This document shows positions 35,201 to 49,006 of a stretch of 64,000 nt of DNA, in pieces (position 1 is the stretch's first letter; the number at the start of each line of letters is the position of its first letter). Below the pieces are notes generated by a model, which made no database searches, was not told the DNA's origin, and worked only from the letters and a program-made list of their open reading frames with translations. A program made the translations under genes and the position numbers. The DNA is taken from positions 6,386,001 through 6,450,000 of the forward strand of contig NC_060116.1 of NCBI RefSeq assembly GCF_021155765.1, written 5' to 3'. This DNA is from Diprion similis. Its lineage: Eukaryota; Arthropoda; Insecta; Hymenoptera; Diprionidae.

Positions 35201-38200
35201 AAAATTAACTGGAGTAACTTGGGATTCCGAATGTTCGAAATTTATATTATCACCATTATTTCCGACAAGATCGAAACTTTAAGTTTTAATTGTATAGAAA
35301 ATATCTTAACAAAATCGAATATATCAGACATAGACATTCTCTCCTTACTTTATTTTTTTTTTTGTTTTGTTTTGTTTTTTATTGCAATTTATATAACGAG
35401 ATCACCTATTTCCTGCTGTTCCCTGCAATATATTATACAGTACGAGGTACGGTATACTTATTAGAACGTATTTGCAGTCGGCACTTTGAATTAACACCTC
35501 GTGAATCACCTTGTATATCCAGATGATAGATGCTACGCGATCATGGATTGACAGGTGTGGTGATACGCATCAATGGCTATAAAGCAGAATAGAGAGACTG
35601 AATTATGGAGAAAAAGTTTTTAATGACTTAATGCTGTCACGACGGTGTACAGGGTAAAAAACGAAAACAAGTCGAACCAAGAATCGCGAGCAATTTCATT
35701 ACAAGTGGTGGTCATTTTCGAGAAATATCACGAGTGGCCCGTTGTTTTTTTTTTTTTTTTTTTTTTCTTCATTCCTAATTTTAACGGGAAATAAATTGTC
35801 GCGTGTTTTTTTTCTTTCTCTATTTTCTATACGCGGTCGAAATATTTATCTCATTTTTTTTAGTAACTTCGATTATTGTTCATGTTGTGATTATTGAACT
35901 GTGATATATATATATGTATAAAGTTGCCGTTTGATGACAGTAATTATTAATCTATTGTTAATTTCAATGGAAACTGGATAAAAGTGTGCGTATATAGGTA
36001 TGAGATTGCACGACATGGTCTGCGTATAGTCGATTGAATGATCACGGTAAATGATAATCAATTTATATAGCGTAATGCTTGCAGATCAGGTAGGAGACGC
36101 ATATATTATATGCAGCCGATGCATTTCATGCATGCCGGAAGTACGTCACGCCGATAAGCATGCAGCCGCTGACGATTTATAAATGGATAATTACGAATAA
36201 ATTGGTTTGTCAGTAAAGTCATGTAATGTCAGGGATAACGCGGATGTAGATCGCCTTGAATTACGGATTCTGCACCGGGACTTGCTATATAACGTATTGT
36301 ATCCGTAATCGCTTGTAGATTTATGCGTTGAACGATTTTTTTTATTCATTTTTACCGTCGCGGAGAGGTAAAAAAAAAACACTAGTCTCTGTATAGAGGG
36401 GAAAAAAAAGGCTAATCGCTCGGTTACACAATTTGCACGCAAAATTTTATGAAAATTTTCACAGCTGCGCCTAGAATTTAATGTAGAATCCTATATACAT
36501 GATTACTTTAATTTTAATTTACGTTAAACATTACTCGGTAGCGACATTTATTTACAGCAAAGCCTTGTCAAGCGGTCCGTACTCAATTTATTCACTTTGC
36601 CCATATACATTGAGGTAGGACGTCGCATTTACTTATAAACATGCCTGATGGTAAATTAACTTTGACAAATATAGAAAAAAAGTGTAGATTTATGCGGTTG
36701 TTTTTCGACAAACTCTATTTACTATATCGGTTTATATAAGTAGGTATATCATATATCAGTGCAAAACGTAAGGAAAAGAAAATCTTGATTTTACCGAAGC
36801 TTAAAAGCGACCTCGAATTCATTTTCCACCATTTATTCAAAGTTATTGTTTACAAAATTGGCTCGTAACAAGACGCCAAGTCGGACTTCAAACTGTTTGC
36901 AACACTTTAGTGACAAGGAAATTTCAACTATAATTTGGAATGTGAATTTCTATTTGGCTCTTATTATTATCTTGATGCGTAATTGAATTTTTTCTTCGTC
37001 AAATTTTGCAGAAAATCTTTTGTCTGAAATGTAATAAATCTTATGCATGTCTATTCTTTCGTAATGATGATGAAGCCTTGCCTTTACAAATTCCATAAAT
37101 TATACGAGCTGGTTGAAGTCTTGCTTAATTATACTATAATTTAACCGCATTTTGCACCTTACGATAATAAATAAATAAAATAAAAATTACGCAGAGGCGG
37201 GTGTATAGATACTTGATATCTATATATCTACGTATCATAGGATTATCGTGTTACAGTAATCATATGATATATCAACGATACGGTAATGAGCACAGCCTCT
37301 GCGTTAGGTCATGTTCAAACAAGAAATATTATGCAAAGGAATCGCTGAAATTGTGATCAACGGTGGTTGGAAATTATTGCGGTAACTATACAATTATACA
37401 ACATTTTTTTTACACTTTCCTCACCCTGAACATTAAAAGTATTATTTATATACTTGCATATTAGAATATTAGAGCGGCAGTTTATATCTGCATAATCCGT
37501 GATAAAAGGCATAAATTATACGCTCTATCTTAGCAGAGGAAAGAATTATGAAAAAAAACAAACAAACAAACAAGTAATCAAAGACAAATCGTTGATTATA
37601 GACAAAGGAAAATTATTATTGCTGTATGTAATCTATGGTCATACATTACAGGTTTGTTGAATTACGTATTTGTTGATAAAAAAAATTGGGCAGATCGGCT
37701 TACAAGAAATTTCTAAATTAGAAAAAAAAAAAACATGAAAAAAAGAAATTATTGAACATACGAAAATAAGATAAGCAATGGAAATTAATTAAAGACTTTA
37801 TAATTTAAGTAAACTTATGATAATAGTACAAAAATCGATCCGGAGACGGTTTTTGCAAATATATACGCACCACTTTTTTTACAGTAATTCCGGCACCGCG
37901 TGCGGACGAGCTTCTCATAGAGCTTTAAGTCCCCTGCAAAGTCCGAGGATCTAAGTATAGACTAGCGAACCACGTTGTGCGACGCAGAAGCGGCCGATTC
38001 GTTGGAATTGCAAATTCAGAACAAAAGCAAAAAAAAAAAGAGGAAAAAGAAAAGGATAATATAAAACGGAAAATTTGCTGCCAACATTCACAATAATAAT
38101 CTATGGCGAAATGTAATATTTATGCACGCGTAAAACGTCGTGGTTCTGTGCAAATCTCGTGAGTGCGACTACGTGTACCCTTTAAAGGCACGTTGATGAC

Positions 38201-38933
38201 CGCGTTGGAAAATATCGTAATCAGAGTAAACATGCGGCGCTGGATGGTTATTGAAACTGCACGCTGAGAGGAAATTTACGTGATATTCTGATGGATAAAT
38301 TTATGAAGTGCAAAAAAAAAAAAAAAAAAAACATATTTTTCTCATTTCTTTATTATAATTAATTATAAACGCTCTTACGATTTTTATCAATATTTTTCAT
38401 ATCATCCTTATAACTTCTGTTGTTTTCATATTTCATCCCTTTTTTTTCGATCTGTGACCCTTTCGCAGGGCGAAACTTACCTTGTAATGTTGATAAGAAA
38501 GGTGAGAAATTCGTACGACTTGTGAATTGTTTTTCTTTTTTTATATTTATATTCTTTTATTTCTTTGCGGCTAATAATTTTTCCGATTTTTATTTTCAAC
38601 GCCTGACACTCGCGTCGTCGTTCTGACGACGAGGTTGACGATGAACTGCAGACGAGGGTCGTTCGTCGGCATCGTCGGCTGTCATAACGTCACTGACACT
38701 TATCATACATATAACAAGCGGACTAGCAAAATAATTTATCGCAGTTTGAAGCACCCAATGCACGTTACCGTCTCGTTCCTTATTGTTTTTAATCAATTAA
38801 TATGTCTAACGGATCGCAATTATAATCATATTTTGGTACACTCTCGGCGAACAGGTGTTCAAATTTAAACCGCTGCACGCCCTTCTGCATTTCTAATATT
38901 ATACGTCAGTTCGAAAGTATTTTCAACTTTTGC

Positions 38934-39056
38934 TAGTGCTGTGCGATTAATCGATTAATAGTACGGTTTAGATTAATCGTTTTTACAATTAGTTGATAAA
39001 TCGAAGTTACTGCGTAATAACACTGCATCGATTAATCGATTAATCGCACAGCGCTA
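38934..39056. mobile_element. Mini inverted-repeat element, 123 bp
   Basis: The 27-bp end TAGTGCTGTGCGATTAATCG at 38934 is repeated in reverse complement at the right end, finishing at 39056. There is one mismatch near the tip and ATTAATCGATTAAT is itself palindromic. It has MITE-like size. No clear target duplication was seen. Confidence 0.7.
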
Positions 39057-42000
39057 CTTTTTATCGTAACAGAGAAATATTGTTCTGGGTATAAAACGAA
39101 GATGGTTTCAGGAGTTACAATAGAAAAATTTATTATATGATGATATTCTTATTGATCATGGTCACCTGTACTTTTACGTTTTCTTTTAGTACAGCGATAA
39201 ATTGTTTTTTAGCCCTTATTTAACTTGAAAAAATATAGTAATTAGAAAATTTATGAATTCATAACTGATGTGTAATAACTTGAAATGATTCCATTGTAAT
39301 AATCACCAATATTTAAACAGTTATTTCAACTATACACAATGGAACTTCCTTGTAAGTATGAACGGATGGAATTTTTTCAGCGTACAGTGTCTTGTACAGT
39401 AACGTGTATCTCACAATACATCTCGATCTGAATATAAAAGAGGTCGAAATGTTAGTCGCCAATTTTTCTATTACAATTGATAAGGAAGTGGTCGGGTATC
39501 TGCATAAATGGACGCTGTTGTCACAGCCAACAGAGCAAGGTGCCCATTTCCTAAAGAGATAGTGGGCTCCGTTCGGCATATAGCATACTCGCACACATTC
39601 ACACGCACGCACGCACGCACGCTTCTATCTCGTGAGAGGCTTGCGCGCGTAGCGGAAATGAAGGGATCAAGTTGACCCGCAGAGTTTGTTTGAATTGAAT
39701 CGGTCAAGGCGTTCGCTTCCGGACATGTATTGTTCAGTGAAATGCATAAATGATCTTACGGCTAATTTGTTTTGATTGAAAACAAAATGCGAGTTTGTTT
39801 TTGTACGAAGAAAGGGACGTAGAAAAACTAGATGCCTTTTTTTCTAGTATTTTTCTACGGGTACGTTAGATAAAGAAGGGAACTAGGATTACTTCTTCCC
39901 ATTTTATGCCGTTTACTGCACCAGGATACCTCCATGTTTATATGTATATGCTCTAAAGCCTAAGACGTCAACTGCATCGTCAGTCATTGACACATAATTC
40001 GTATAGAACCGAACTCGAATTTTATTTCGAACGAAAATTCTTGAAAATTTGAACGTAATGTGAGAAAACGAGAGGAGAAAACCTCGTCGAAAATGCTGAT
40101 ACACACTGGAATGACCGCTTGGTCTGCATCGCATCAATATTCAACTTACGGTTGAGTTAATTACACGACTCACTAATTTATTTGCGAATCGAATTCCAGC
40201 AAACGTAGTTAATGGTTTTAAATGATCGGGCCTTCGGAAGACCTGCCGAGTATGACAAGTGCACTAATTGCCCGGCACAGTTGAGTATTTGCAGTGCCGA
40301 TAACCCTGTTGGCCCGATGGTATACGGCATTCCATGCCAATTCGACCTGGGTCTGATTCTTTACCTCTCGGGTTAAGCCGGAGAATTTTTTAATGATTTT
40401 TCTACTTTCGAAGGCACTTGGTTTTCTCCTCGTATTTTTTCGAAACGATTTGAATTATGTACAATTTTTTAAACCAACGTATCGATCGACACTATTTAAA
40501 AATTTCAAAGAATTGATTTAAAATTCAGTCTCACGATGTATTTAATTATCTAGATAATTTGAATTGACCTGAAAAAACCGACGAGAAAACTGACATGAGA
40601 GTCAAAACACAATCATATAAAAAATCGCCGGCCTCATACAAGAGGACGAGGGTGAAACCGTAGTGAAATTTGCATGGAATGCCCCACGTGTAAGAAATTT
40701 ATAGCTTCATTCCAGCATCCTATTATAAAGAATGCGGATTTACAGGATTAATGAAAGTGCTGTCTCGTGCAACTGTATAATACGCTTACTGCGCTGCAAC
40801 GATTGTTCATTCCGTTTATATGTATGAGATACAAAAATTTTTTGTCGATTGCGGGTCGCGTTGTGGCTTGTGCCGTATTTGCACCGGTTGCATTATGCAT
40901 GGAGCAATCATAGGTACGCAATTGGTGCGAATGTCGGACAGTCGACAAATCACAAATGCACGTGAACAGCCGCGGATCTCGGCTAGATTTTTCGAGGAGA
41001 GGAAAAAATGACGAAAAAATTTGTTAATATAAAAAAAAAAAAAAAAAATACTGTTTTCATGACTGTATCTTAAAATTTCATATCTTCAGTTTTATAAGCT
41101 TTATATCAAGGTTTGCCTTATAAAAATTATTGCTGATTACTTTTTCAATAACTAACACGTAAGACAAATTAGTACTAACAGATATCTTTGACTCAAAAAA
41201 ATTGTATCAAGTCGCTCCAACCTGATTTTTTTTGGAAAAATTTACTATAACGAGTAGAAGTTACCTTTGCCGTTGATATTTAAATGACATTTATATAACA
41301 AAAATATATATTTTTTTTTAATTGTTATTGAAAAATCCTTTCGACAAGTTTATTTTGACGGACGCACCTTATGTACCGATCCGTCCCAGTCTTCGAAAAT
41401 CGGGAGATAACGAAAAATCTTTTATTTACAGTAAATCATTGCGATTTCGAAATCCCTTAACAATTCTTGAAACTTCAAGATCTTTATTGATTTCATGAAT
41501 GTATTTCAAAGTGATGTAAATATTGAAGAATGAACAGTTTTATGATATCAATTTTAAAGGCCCGTTTTCATGGAGCGGTATATTGCAAGCAATGTTTTTT
41601 TTTATACTCAATTAATTAATTATTTGAACGAAATATCGGTTAAAATAATAATTAAAATATTGATGTCACCATATTTTATATCATTGGGTTACTCAATAAA
41701 ATCAGAATAAAAATGCTTCTTGCGAGTATCTGAATGATGTTTTATGTATAAGTGGGTGCTATTAGAATACCAAGATCCTGAAAGTATGAGACCTCGATCT
41801 CAATTGGATACGGAGAAAGAAAGGAAATAATAAAACAGACTTGACCGATTTGTAAAATTTCCGGGAAATCAGAAATTTTGAAGAAACCCTGAAGGTGGGT
41901 AACTAAACTTACCTAATATTTATAATATTGGACAAATACTAACTACTACATACTAATAGTAAATATCGTATCTAAATGACATGAATATTTTCAGTGTTTT

Positions 42001-43198
42001 AAACTTAGTAACTATTCAGTGTAATCCATTACAGTTGTGAATACAACATTTTTCTGTTCTTGCAACAATAAATCTGTTTGTTTAGTTCAATAAATTTTTT
42101 CACTTGAACAAGATCCTAACATCAATTCATTGTTGCATTGCATGAAAATAAAAATATCGAAATAATTACAAAAAAATATAGTATACGAGCATAATCTAAA
42201 ATAATAGTAACGCATCGTTATACATTGTTTTTTTTAAAGCTACAAAACAGATTCACATTTCAATCCCAGAACTGCAACGTTTCTCTCGGTCGTTGTAAAA
42301 AATTTAAACAACCAAGGCCCGTTTAGTATAAATCACTGTGATAAGAAATTTATCTCGGAGTAATAATTAAAGAGGAGAAAAATTAAAAAAGGGCGTAAAA
42401 GTAATTTTAAATTCTCCTCTTCAATTGTTTACAAAAATGAAAAAGGCTTATAACTTCGTCCCCGTATTGTATATCGTGCATAGCAACACCGTGACTTGAC
42501 TCGGTCATAATTACATTACACTTTGTATCCTTCGTTGTATCCATTAGCTACGCAATATAATATCAAATGACACGGGATTAGCATAATTCACATTCGAATT
42601 AATTTGCGCATATACAGTGTAACTCTGTAAACGTCTAAGCGCAAGATGTATTTAGTCGTAATTTATCATTAAGATTGCGATACAAATTCTTGATCCTGTC
42701 GCAAAAAAAAGTTCTTATAGATCTAGATCGGAGACTCGTGCATAGCTGGGTGACGCGCAATTTATCACCCACGACGCGAAAGACTTTGACCATAAGATAC
42801 TTGCCGTAACGGAGTTTGGGGCGAGTGATTTCTTCGCTAACTAGAGTCGTAAAACCAGCTCGTATAATTCTGCAAAAAACTGAAAAAACATAAATTTTGC
42901 AATATTGCACTTAGTACCTTCACCTGCAGTGTCAACTTGTTTTTCTAAAACATCTTTCTACACGTGATTTATCGCCCAACAAACTCGGCGATAGAATGCC
43001 GATTACACGCACGTGACTATTATTTGAGAGGATTAATTTCTTCGTGGACCGGTTTCGAGAATTTATTAAGGAGTTAGAAGTACTTGGAATTTAAAAAGAA
43101 ACGCATCTTTTTCTGCATTTCCTTGGCGTCTGATGTCTCGAATTAGCTGTTAATTTCAAGTCAATCCGACAAATAGTTTTCGAGATATCCTACATTTA
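39057..43198. other. Intergenic region, no gene supported
   Basis: AT-rich apart from the microsatellite at 39602 and a GC-richer patch near 40225-40380. A minus-strand frame near 42910-42635 has a possible acceptor and mildly coding-like composition, but no recognisable family. Confidence 0.5.
39602..39622. repeat. (ACGC)n microsatellite
   Basis: A run of about five ACGC units follows a short CACA stretch. Confidence 0.85.
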
Positions 43199-43502
43199 GT
43201 TTTTTCTGAAAACCCGAGAATTCAATTGTTTGAAGGCAAATGTTTTAACAATTTTTTTTTCATGTTTTGGGCAATTTTAAAACGAAAGTTATTCTTACAA
43301 AATTTGGCTTAAAGTCATAGTTTTTGAGTTATTATTTTTTTTTAATTAAAAAACTGCAATATTCAAAAAAAAAATTTAATTAATAACTCAAAAGGTATGG
43401 CTTTAGGCCAAATTTTGTAAAAATAACTTTCATTTTAAAATAGCCCAAAATATTTAAAAAAAATGGTTTAAACAATTGAATGCTCGGGGTTTCGGAAAAA
43501 AC
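43199..43502. mobile_element. Near-perfect foldback element, ~304 bp
   Basis: The two halves fold on a centre near 43350. AAATTTGGCTTAAAGTCATAG in the left half and CTATTTTAAAATGAAAGTTA (read on the complement of the right half) show the match, as do AGTTTTTTCTGAAAACCCGAG and its counterpart. The loop is very short. Flanking text to about 43880 has the style of transposon-derived sequence. Confidence 0.8.
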
Positions 43503-44133
43503 TAATGCGATATTCGGATGCAGCGGATCATAATACACAAGAGAAGTATCACTTCATCCACCGATACTAAAATTAAACGAAAAGGCAATACCGAGATGGG
43601 TCTAAAACTGTAAACGCGTTTTTCATGAAACTATGTTTTCGAAATCGGTGACAGCTGTAACTCAAGAACCATCGGACGGATTTTGATAAAATTTATACAG
43701 CCTATTGAGAGCATCAAAAACTAGTCTTTAGTAAAAGGATTTAATTTTTATTAAAAAACTTCAATTTTATGTTACCAAAAAACTAGTGCTTTTTTCTTTC
43801 AAAATCGACGAAAAAACTTTCAGAAGCCACCATTTTGGTATTTCGCACTTATGTCTTCCGATGCAACAGATGAACGTCCGATTCATTGAGTTCTCGTGCA
43901 GACTGTTTCTCTTTATCGATATATTAATTTGGTAATCTTATCTTATATCTGTCGATGCCGCAGAATGTAGGTGTGCTTGGTACAGCGGATAGTTCATCGT
44001 CGTGATTATGCTGTAATAATATCTTGTCCAATAAATTGTAATCCAACGACTTAATCGATTCAATTAGTATCAAGATTATAATGCAGCGTAAGAGAATTAC
44101 TTTGTGTAGGTTGATTTCGACGTTGACGTATGT

Positions 44134-44430
44134 ATCTCCAAATATCTAACCGCACGTATCTCCAACACGAAAAAGGGCTTAACAGCCCCTTTGTATACGC
44201 AATTCCGAACAAAAACACTCCGAAATATGTTCATTTGACGCAGAAATAAAGAAATGGCACAGTTTCTACGAAATCGCAATAGTAAATTCGTAGAATTGAT
44301 GCCATTTCTTTATTTCTGCGTCAAATGAAAATACGTCAGAGTCTTTTTGTTCAGAATTGTGTATAGAATGGGGCTGTCAAGCTTTTTTGCGTTTGAGATA
44401 CGTGAACTTCGATATTAGGAAATATCTGGG
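44134..44430. mobile_element. Foldback element, ~297 bp
   Basis: TTCATTTGACGCAGAAATAA and the next nine bases at about 44229 are matched by an exact complement at about 44298-44330. Outside this, AACAGCCCC, CAATTCCGAACAAAAA and CACGTATCTC are complemented in the other arm. The central loop is a few tens of bases. The minus-strand frame here is an artefact. Confidence 0.8.
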
Positions 44431-47400
44431 ACTAGGGCACACCCTTAATTAAGTAATGAAAATATACGAGATTGATATTGGAATTCTTAACAAGTATTTC
44501 TCCAGCTTATCTGCATGCAGGGGTCGCCATTATTACAACATTATGCTCACGATTAGCAGTTAGTTATACGTTATATACGTGTTACATACAGAAACTACAC
44601 GCGCTAATAAGTTAATCGCTAATTACAGGTTGAAACGTCACCGATTAGCCTCGCGTTAGCATTTAGTAGAAAGCAGTCCTCCTTGTTTCGCTTGCTGATA
44701 AAAAGCTACATCTTGGTCTTGCGCTATCCCGATTTCAAAATCGTATTTATTATACCTATCCGTTACAATATAGGCAACAGTTATACATACATTGATTATC
44801 GATAACAAATCACCGCCGTATATTAATCTAGCTCCAATCTATAATTATATGTATGCCAGGGAAAAACGTCCGCGAGCTTTTACTTACCTAGCTTGATATC
44901 GTAATTTGTATTCAACTGTATACAAATAGGGTATTTCAAGTCAGTTTCTCTTATCTTGTTATTTCGCATCTTGAGAAGATACGAAATTTTCTTGGTGAAA
45001 AATAATTTCACGTTGATTACAATCTTTTTTAGAAAACATTATTTAGATATATTTAAACAATCTTGCAAAATGAAAAAAGTTCTCAGGATCAGTTGAACAA
45101 GTAGAAAGAACTTTAGTCTAGATACAGGCGTGCCTTTTGAAGAAGAATTGGTTGAAAATCTGACGTTGCTTTTATTGATATGGAATGCGCCATTTCGGTG
45201 CTGAATGTAATAAATCATCTGTTGTATGTAATAAATTCCCTGTTACAATGTTGCCCGGTTGGTGTTGGAGCCTTGATACCACATTCTGCGCCGTTCTCGC
45301 TTTGATCACTCATTTATCTTTTACTTTATTACTGGTAATGATAGAAACGGCAGCAATATTAAAAAACGTGGACAGGTGTGGCAGAGATCTGCATTGCAAA
45401 CTGTATTTCGTCACATACGTGTGAAGGTTTGAAATTTTTTTTATACTTGCCATCTTGCATGATTCACCTCTTGCAATATAACATCTAAAGAAAGTTGAAA
45501 TTAATGTCAAGGTCCCTTGGAAAATTTGAAAAATTTGATGTATAAAATAACGACTTGATTGAATTGTACCGAAATAGCTTCGTCAAAATTTATTCAATTG
45601 TACTTGTAAAATCTACATATGATGAAAATAAAATCGCCGATTATTATTATTAGAGAATTTCTTAATTTATGCAATAATAAAGGCGGAAATATTTTGATGA
45701 AATTAATGAAAAATTAATTTACTCAAAAGAATTTACAACATGGGTATTTTATTACTATGATAAGAAGCATCTTGATGCTAATGAATAACGCATCTATGCA
45801 TCGGCAACTGTGCAGAGTGACGGTCTTTTGTGTTTATAAATAATAGGATAGCTCAAAGACTAAGGTCGTATAAAATTCATGGATAATTTCTGGAATTATC
45901 GTCCATCTCGATCTTTCTTCTGCGATCAGATACAGCGTTTATTCCACTAGGTACCTCTCACCTCTGCGTATGGTCATGCCAGCAATACATTATACTCGTT
46001 TGTCCATTGAACATGCTTGCTTGTATATATCTTATCATATAATCGGTAATTAGTAGGTTTAAACCATACGTATGTATTATTTTAATAACGTTTCACCAAC
46101 GATTGCACAAATTGCCAATCATCTCGTGTGTCACGCGTCCAGATATTTTCTTTGCAAAGAAATCATTGAAGAATGAATAAATTTTCACCAGACTAGGTGC
46201 CGATTAAATTTAATATCAAGCAATATTTCGAAGTTGTAAAAATTCCAGAGATGCTCGATATCGTACAACATCACAAAGGAAATTATAAACCTACGAAAGG
46301 GCAGATGTTCGCGCCTGTAAATGTCATGTAGAGACCTTCGACGAGTTAATAATCCATAGAATAGGCTTCCAGGGAATACTTTGTTCCAGGTTGAGTCATT
46401 ACGTTGACAAGATCGTCAAGATAAAATAATATGCCATTAGACGAACGTACGCGATTAGAATTCTAGATTAAATAACGACCAAGTTTTTTTACTGAAACTT
46501 TTCTCTTCGTGTTTGTCGAAGGTGTGGCACCTACGATCAACGGATTTTTTTCCACTTTCCGCCGACGTTTTTTCTTGCATCCTTCTTTTCCTCTATCGTT
46601 TAAACTGTACTACTGTATAGCAGTCAACGTATACAGTAGTCCTGTACCGTGTATGCAGGACATAACATATAATTATTTGTTACTTCACCACTCATTGCCG
46701 ATAGCTGATTTGCGTAATCACTATATTCAGTTATAAAAATCACAACCTACATGTGAGCTTGTTTAATTTTATGTATTCACATACAGTTATCGCTGTGACA
46801 GATTTATCCTTGTGTGGGTTAGAATATTATCCACACCCATTTTCTGTTATGTGCACCGCAAAATCTGTTTCATAAATTAGTCAGAGCAAGAAAGTTTTTT
46901 ATTCTGAGTTGTTCTGAAAGTGTTCTTAATGGCATAGCCTTTTAAATATTCGTTTAAATCATACTTAAATATCACTTTGCGGTTGAAATACGGGTAACGA
47001 AACTCGCGCTACGATAATTTAGCGCCTGATAGCTAGTGACTTGACATACGTATCGGTAGGACGGTCTTTCGAATTCAGGCGCTAGCTGCTTTACCGATTG
47101 TCCGTATGGTTCTTATCGTACCGACAGAGATCTGACAAATCGGCTGAGCATCGCAATCTGCGGCCATCCATTTACGCTTCAGCTACACGCTGTTAGATAG
47201 AGTTGCTTGTCGACTCCTTCATCGTGGGGACATTTTATAAAAAGTGCTGATAGATAATTTCCGAGCATCCGATATCAATTTTTATCCCCAATATGCTACC
47301 TATTTAATTGTGTATCCGCTGATCTAAAATACAGATTTGGTTTGATTCAATCTGGTAAAACCAGAAAAAAATAGTTCCACGATACTTGGTGAAATTGTTT

Positions 47401-47778
47401 ATTCATTAGGATTTAAATTCTGATGATTATAAGTATCGCGAAACGTCAAACTACGCTAATTATGGGCGAGATTACTTTGAAAAGGCTTTTGTAATTTGCA
47501 GGAGTTTAAACACTTCTTTTTTTCGAAGTAATCGGTACATCAGAGAATAATCAGCCAAATTTGCCCAATTAGCCCTAGCCTTGCGTGAACACAATATTAT
47601 GTAAGTGTTCTCCGTTCTTAAATACAGATACGCTCTCTTTTTTTCTGTTGCATGTAGAGATATTTGCTTGCGGGAAAATTATAACGTGCTTATGTTACGC
47701 TTAACTTTGCACATAGAACAGTGAATGTGAAGATTTTTTTGAAGACTGCTAAGCGAAGCGATGAAGGCAAGTAGGGTG
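44431..47778. other. Intergenic region, no gene recognised
   Basis: AT-rich sequence with chance frames only. Nothing here resembles a conserved domain or a splice-consistent exon chain. Confidence 0.55.
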
Positions 47779-47955
47779 GGGGTCAAAACTTGGAAGGGTC
47801 AATATTTCGAATGGCCAATGTATCGAAATTTCAAACATGTGAAAATGAAATAGCGAAAGATGAAATGTTCGAAATCTTGATTTTATTTTTGCATGGTGGA
47901 AAATTTCGATACATTACCCATTCGAAATATTGACCCTTCAAAGTTTCGATCCCCA
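47779..47955. mobile_element. MITE-like element, 177 bp with ~55-bp inverted repeats
   Basis: GGGTCAATATTTCGAATGG followed by CCAATGTATCGAAATTT at 47797-47833 is complemented by the segment ending TTCGAAATATTGACCC at about 47935. Outer bases GGGGTCAAAACTTGGAAG also pair with few mismatches. No target duplication is obvious. Confidence 0.8.
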
Positions 47956-48699
47956 AAGGAAGAGTGATAGTAGGTATAGTGTAGTTCTGTTTTCTTAAGT
48001 AATAATTTTGAATTTATTACAGATAATAAAAAAATCGTCCGCTTATAAAGTCAGAACTAACGTTTTAATCATAAGTGCCATAAGCATAGCAATGAATTTA
48101 TATTGTCTATTGTCTTCAGTTTTATTGCACGCACGTCAGTGCGCCATTCAGCGATTTAATGTTAAGGTAAACATCGCCAACACTCATATGCGCACGATTC
48201 CAGCGAGAAAGTTTCAACCTCATTTTGAAGCGTTCTAATTATAATAATATGCATATAGAACTAGCCTTGCACGAATAAAACTTCACCCAGTCTTCACGAA
48301 TGAAAAAACGTAAAACACTATCATCAGGTCTACGTCTTTATTGGTTCCTCTCGGATTTCCCAAATTCCTTGAATCTTAAAATTCTTCTACAATCCATATC
48401 TTTAATTCCAGCTTAACTGCATTAATTTTCACAGTACTCATTATAATGATTAACAAAACAAAAATAAGATCATAAAATATTTTCAGCGAAGATGGTAAGA
48501 AACACAAGTAAAAATCAAAATTACGGTAAAATACTACGTTGACCTGTTTGAGAAAAAATTGACCTGATACAAAAAAAAATTTCGCACGTGTAAAATGTAA
48601 CCAGAATGGCTTAGAAGACCAGGAATTTCGAAGTAATCCTGACAATTCAAGTCGGATCAAAAGATATCTCCATATATGTATAACCGTGTAATCTTTTTG

Positions 48700-49006
48700 C
48701 GAAGAAAACGCAAAGCGGTCGTCGTCAGAGAGGCGATGAGAGCCCCTCCCGTTAGTCGCGTCGTGTTTCTCCTGACGGTTGGCATGGTAACGTCGAATCA
48801 TCTCCCCCCCACTCCTCGATACAGCATTCCCTTCCCCTCCTCGGCTCAGTTGCTCTCCGAACGCCGGAGAAGCAGGATCGATACGGCGTTCGTGTAGCTT
48901 CTTTAATTCGCATCTGTGAAAAAAATACAACCTGGCTCCGAGCTAAAGTGATTGTGTTTCTACCGGTGGATTATCGCCCTGTCCGAACTGTGCTAAGTGG
49001 TTTATC
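48700..49006 (+). promoter_or_regulatory. Unc-76 leader and promoter region
   Basis: GC- and CpG-richer than its surroundings, ending at the inferred start codon. No TATA box was found at a sensible distance. A long minus-strand frame through here (48930-48376) is antisense to this leader and has no recognisable domain. Confidence 0.4.

Noticed and set aside
48376..48930. 184-codon minus-strand frame
   Set aside because: It is antisense to the Unc-76 leader. The distal half is low-complexity hydrophobic sequence from AT-rich DNA, with no domain or start context.
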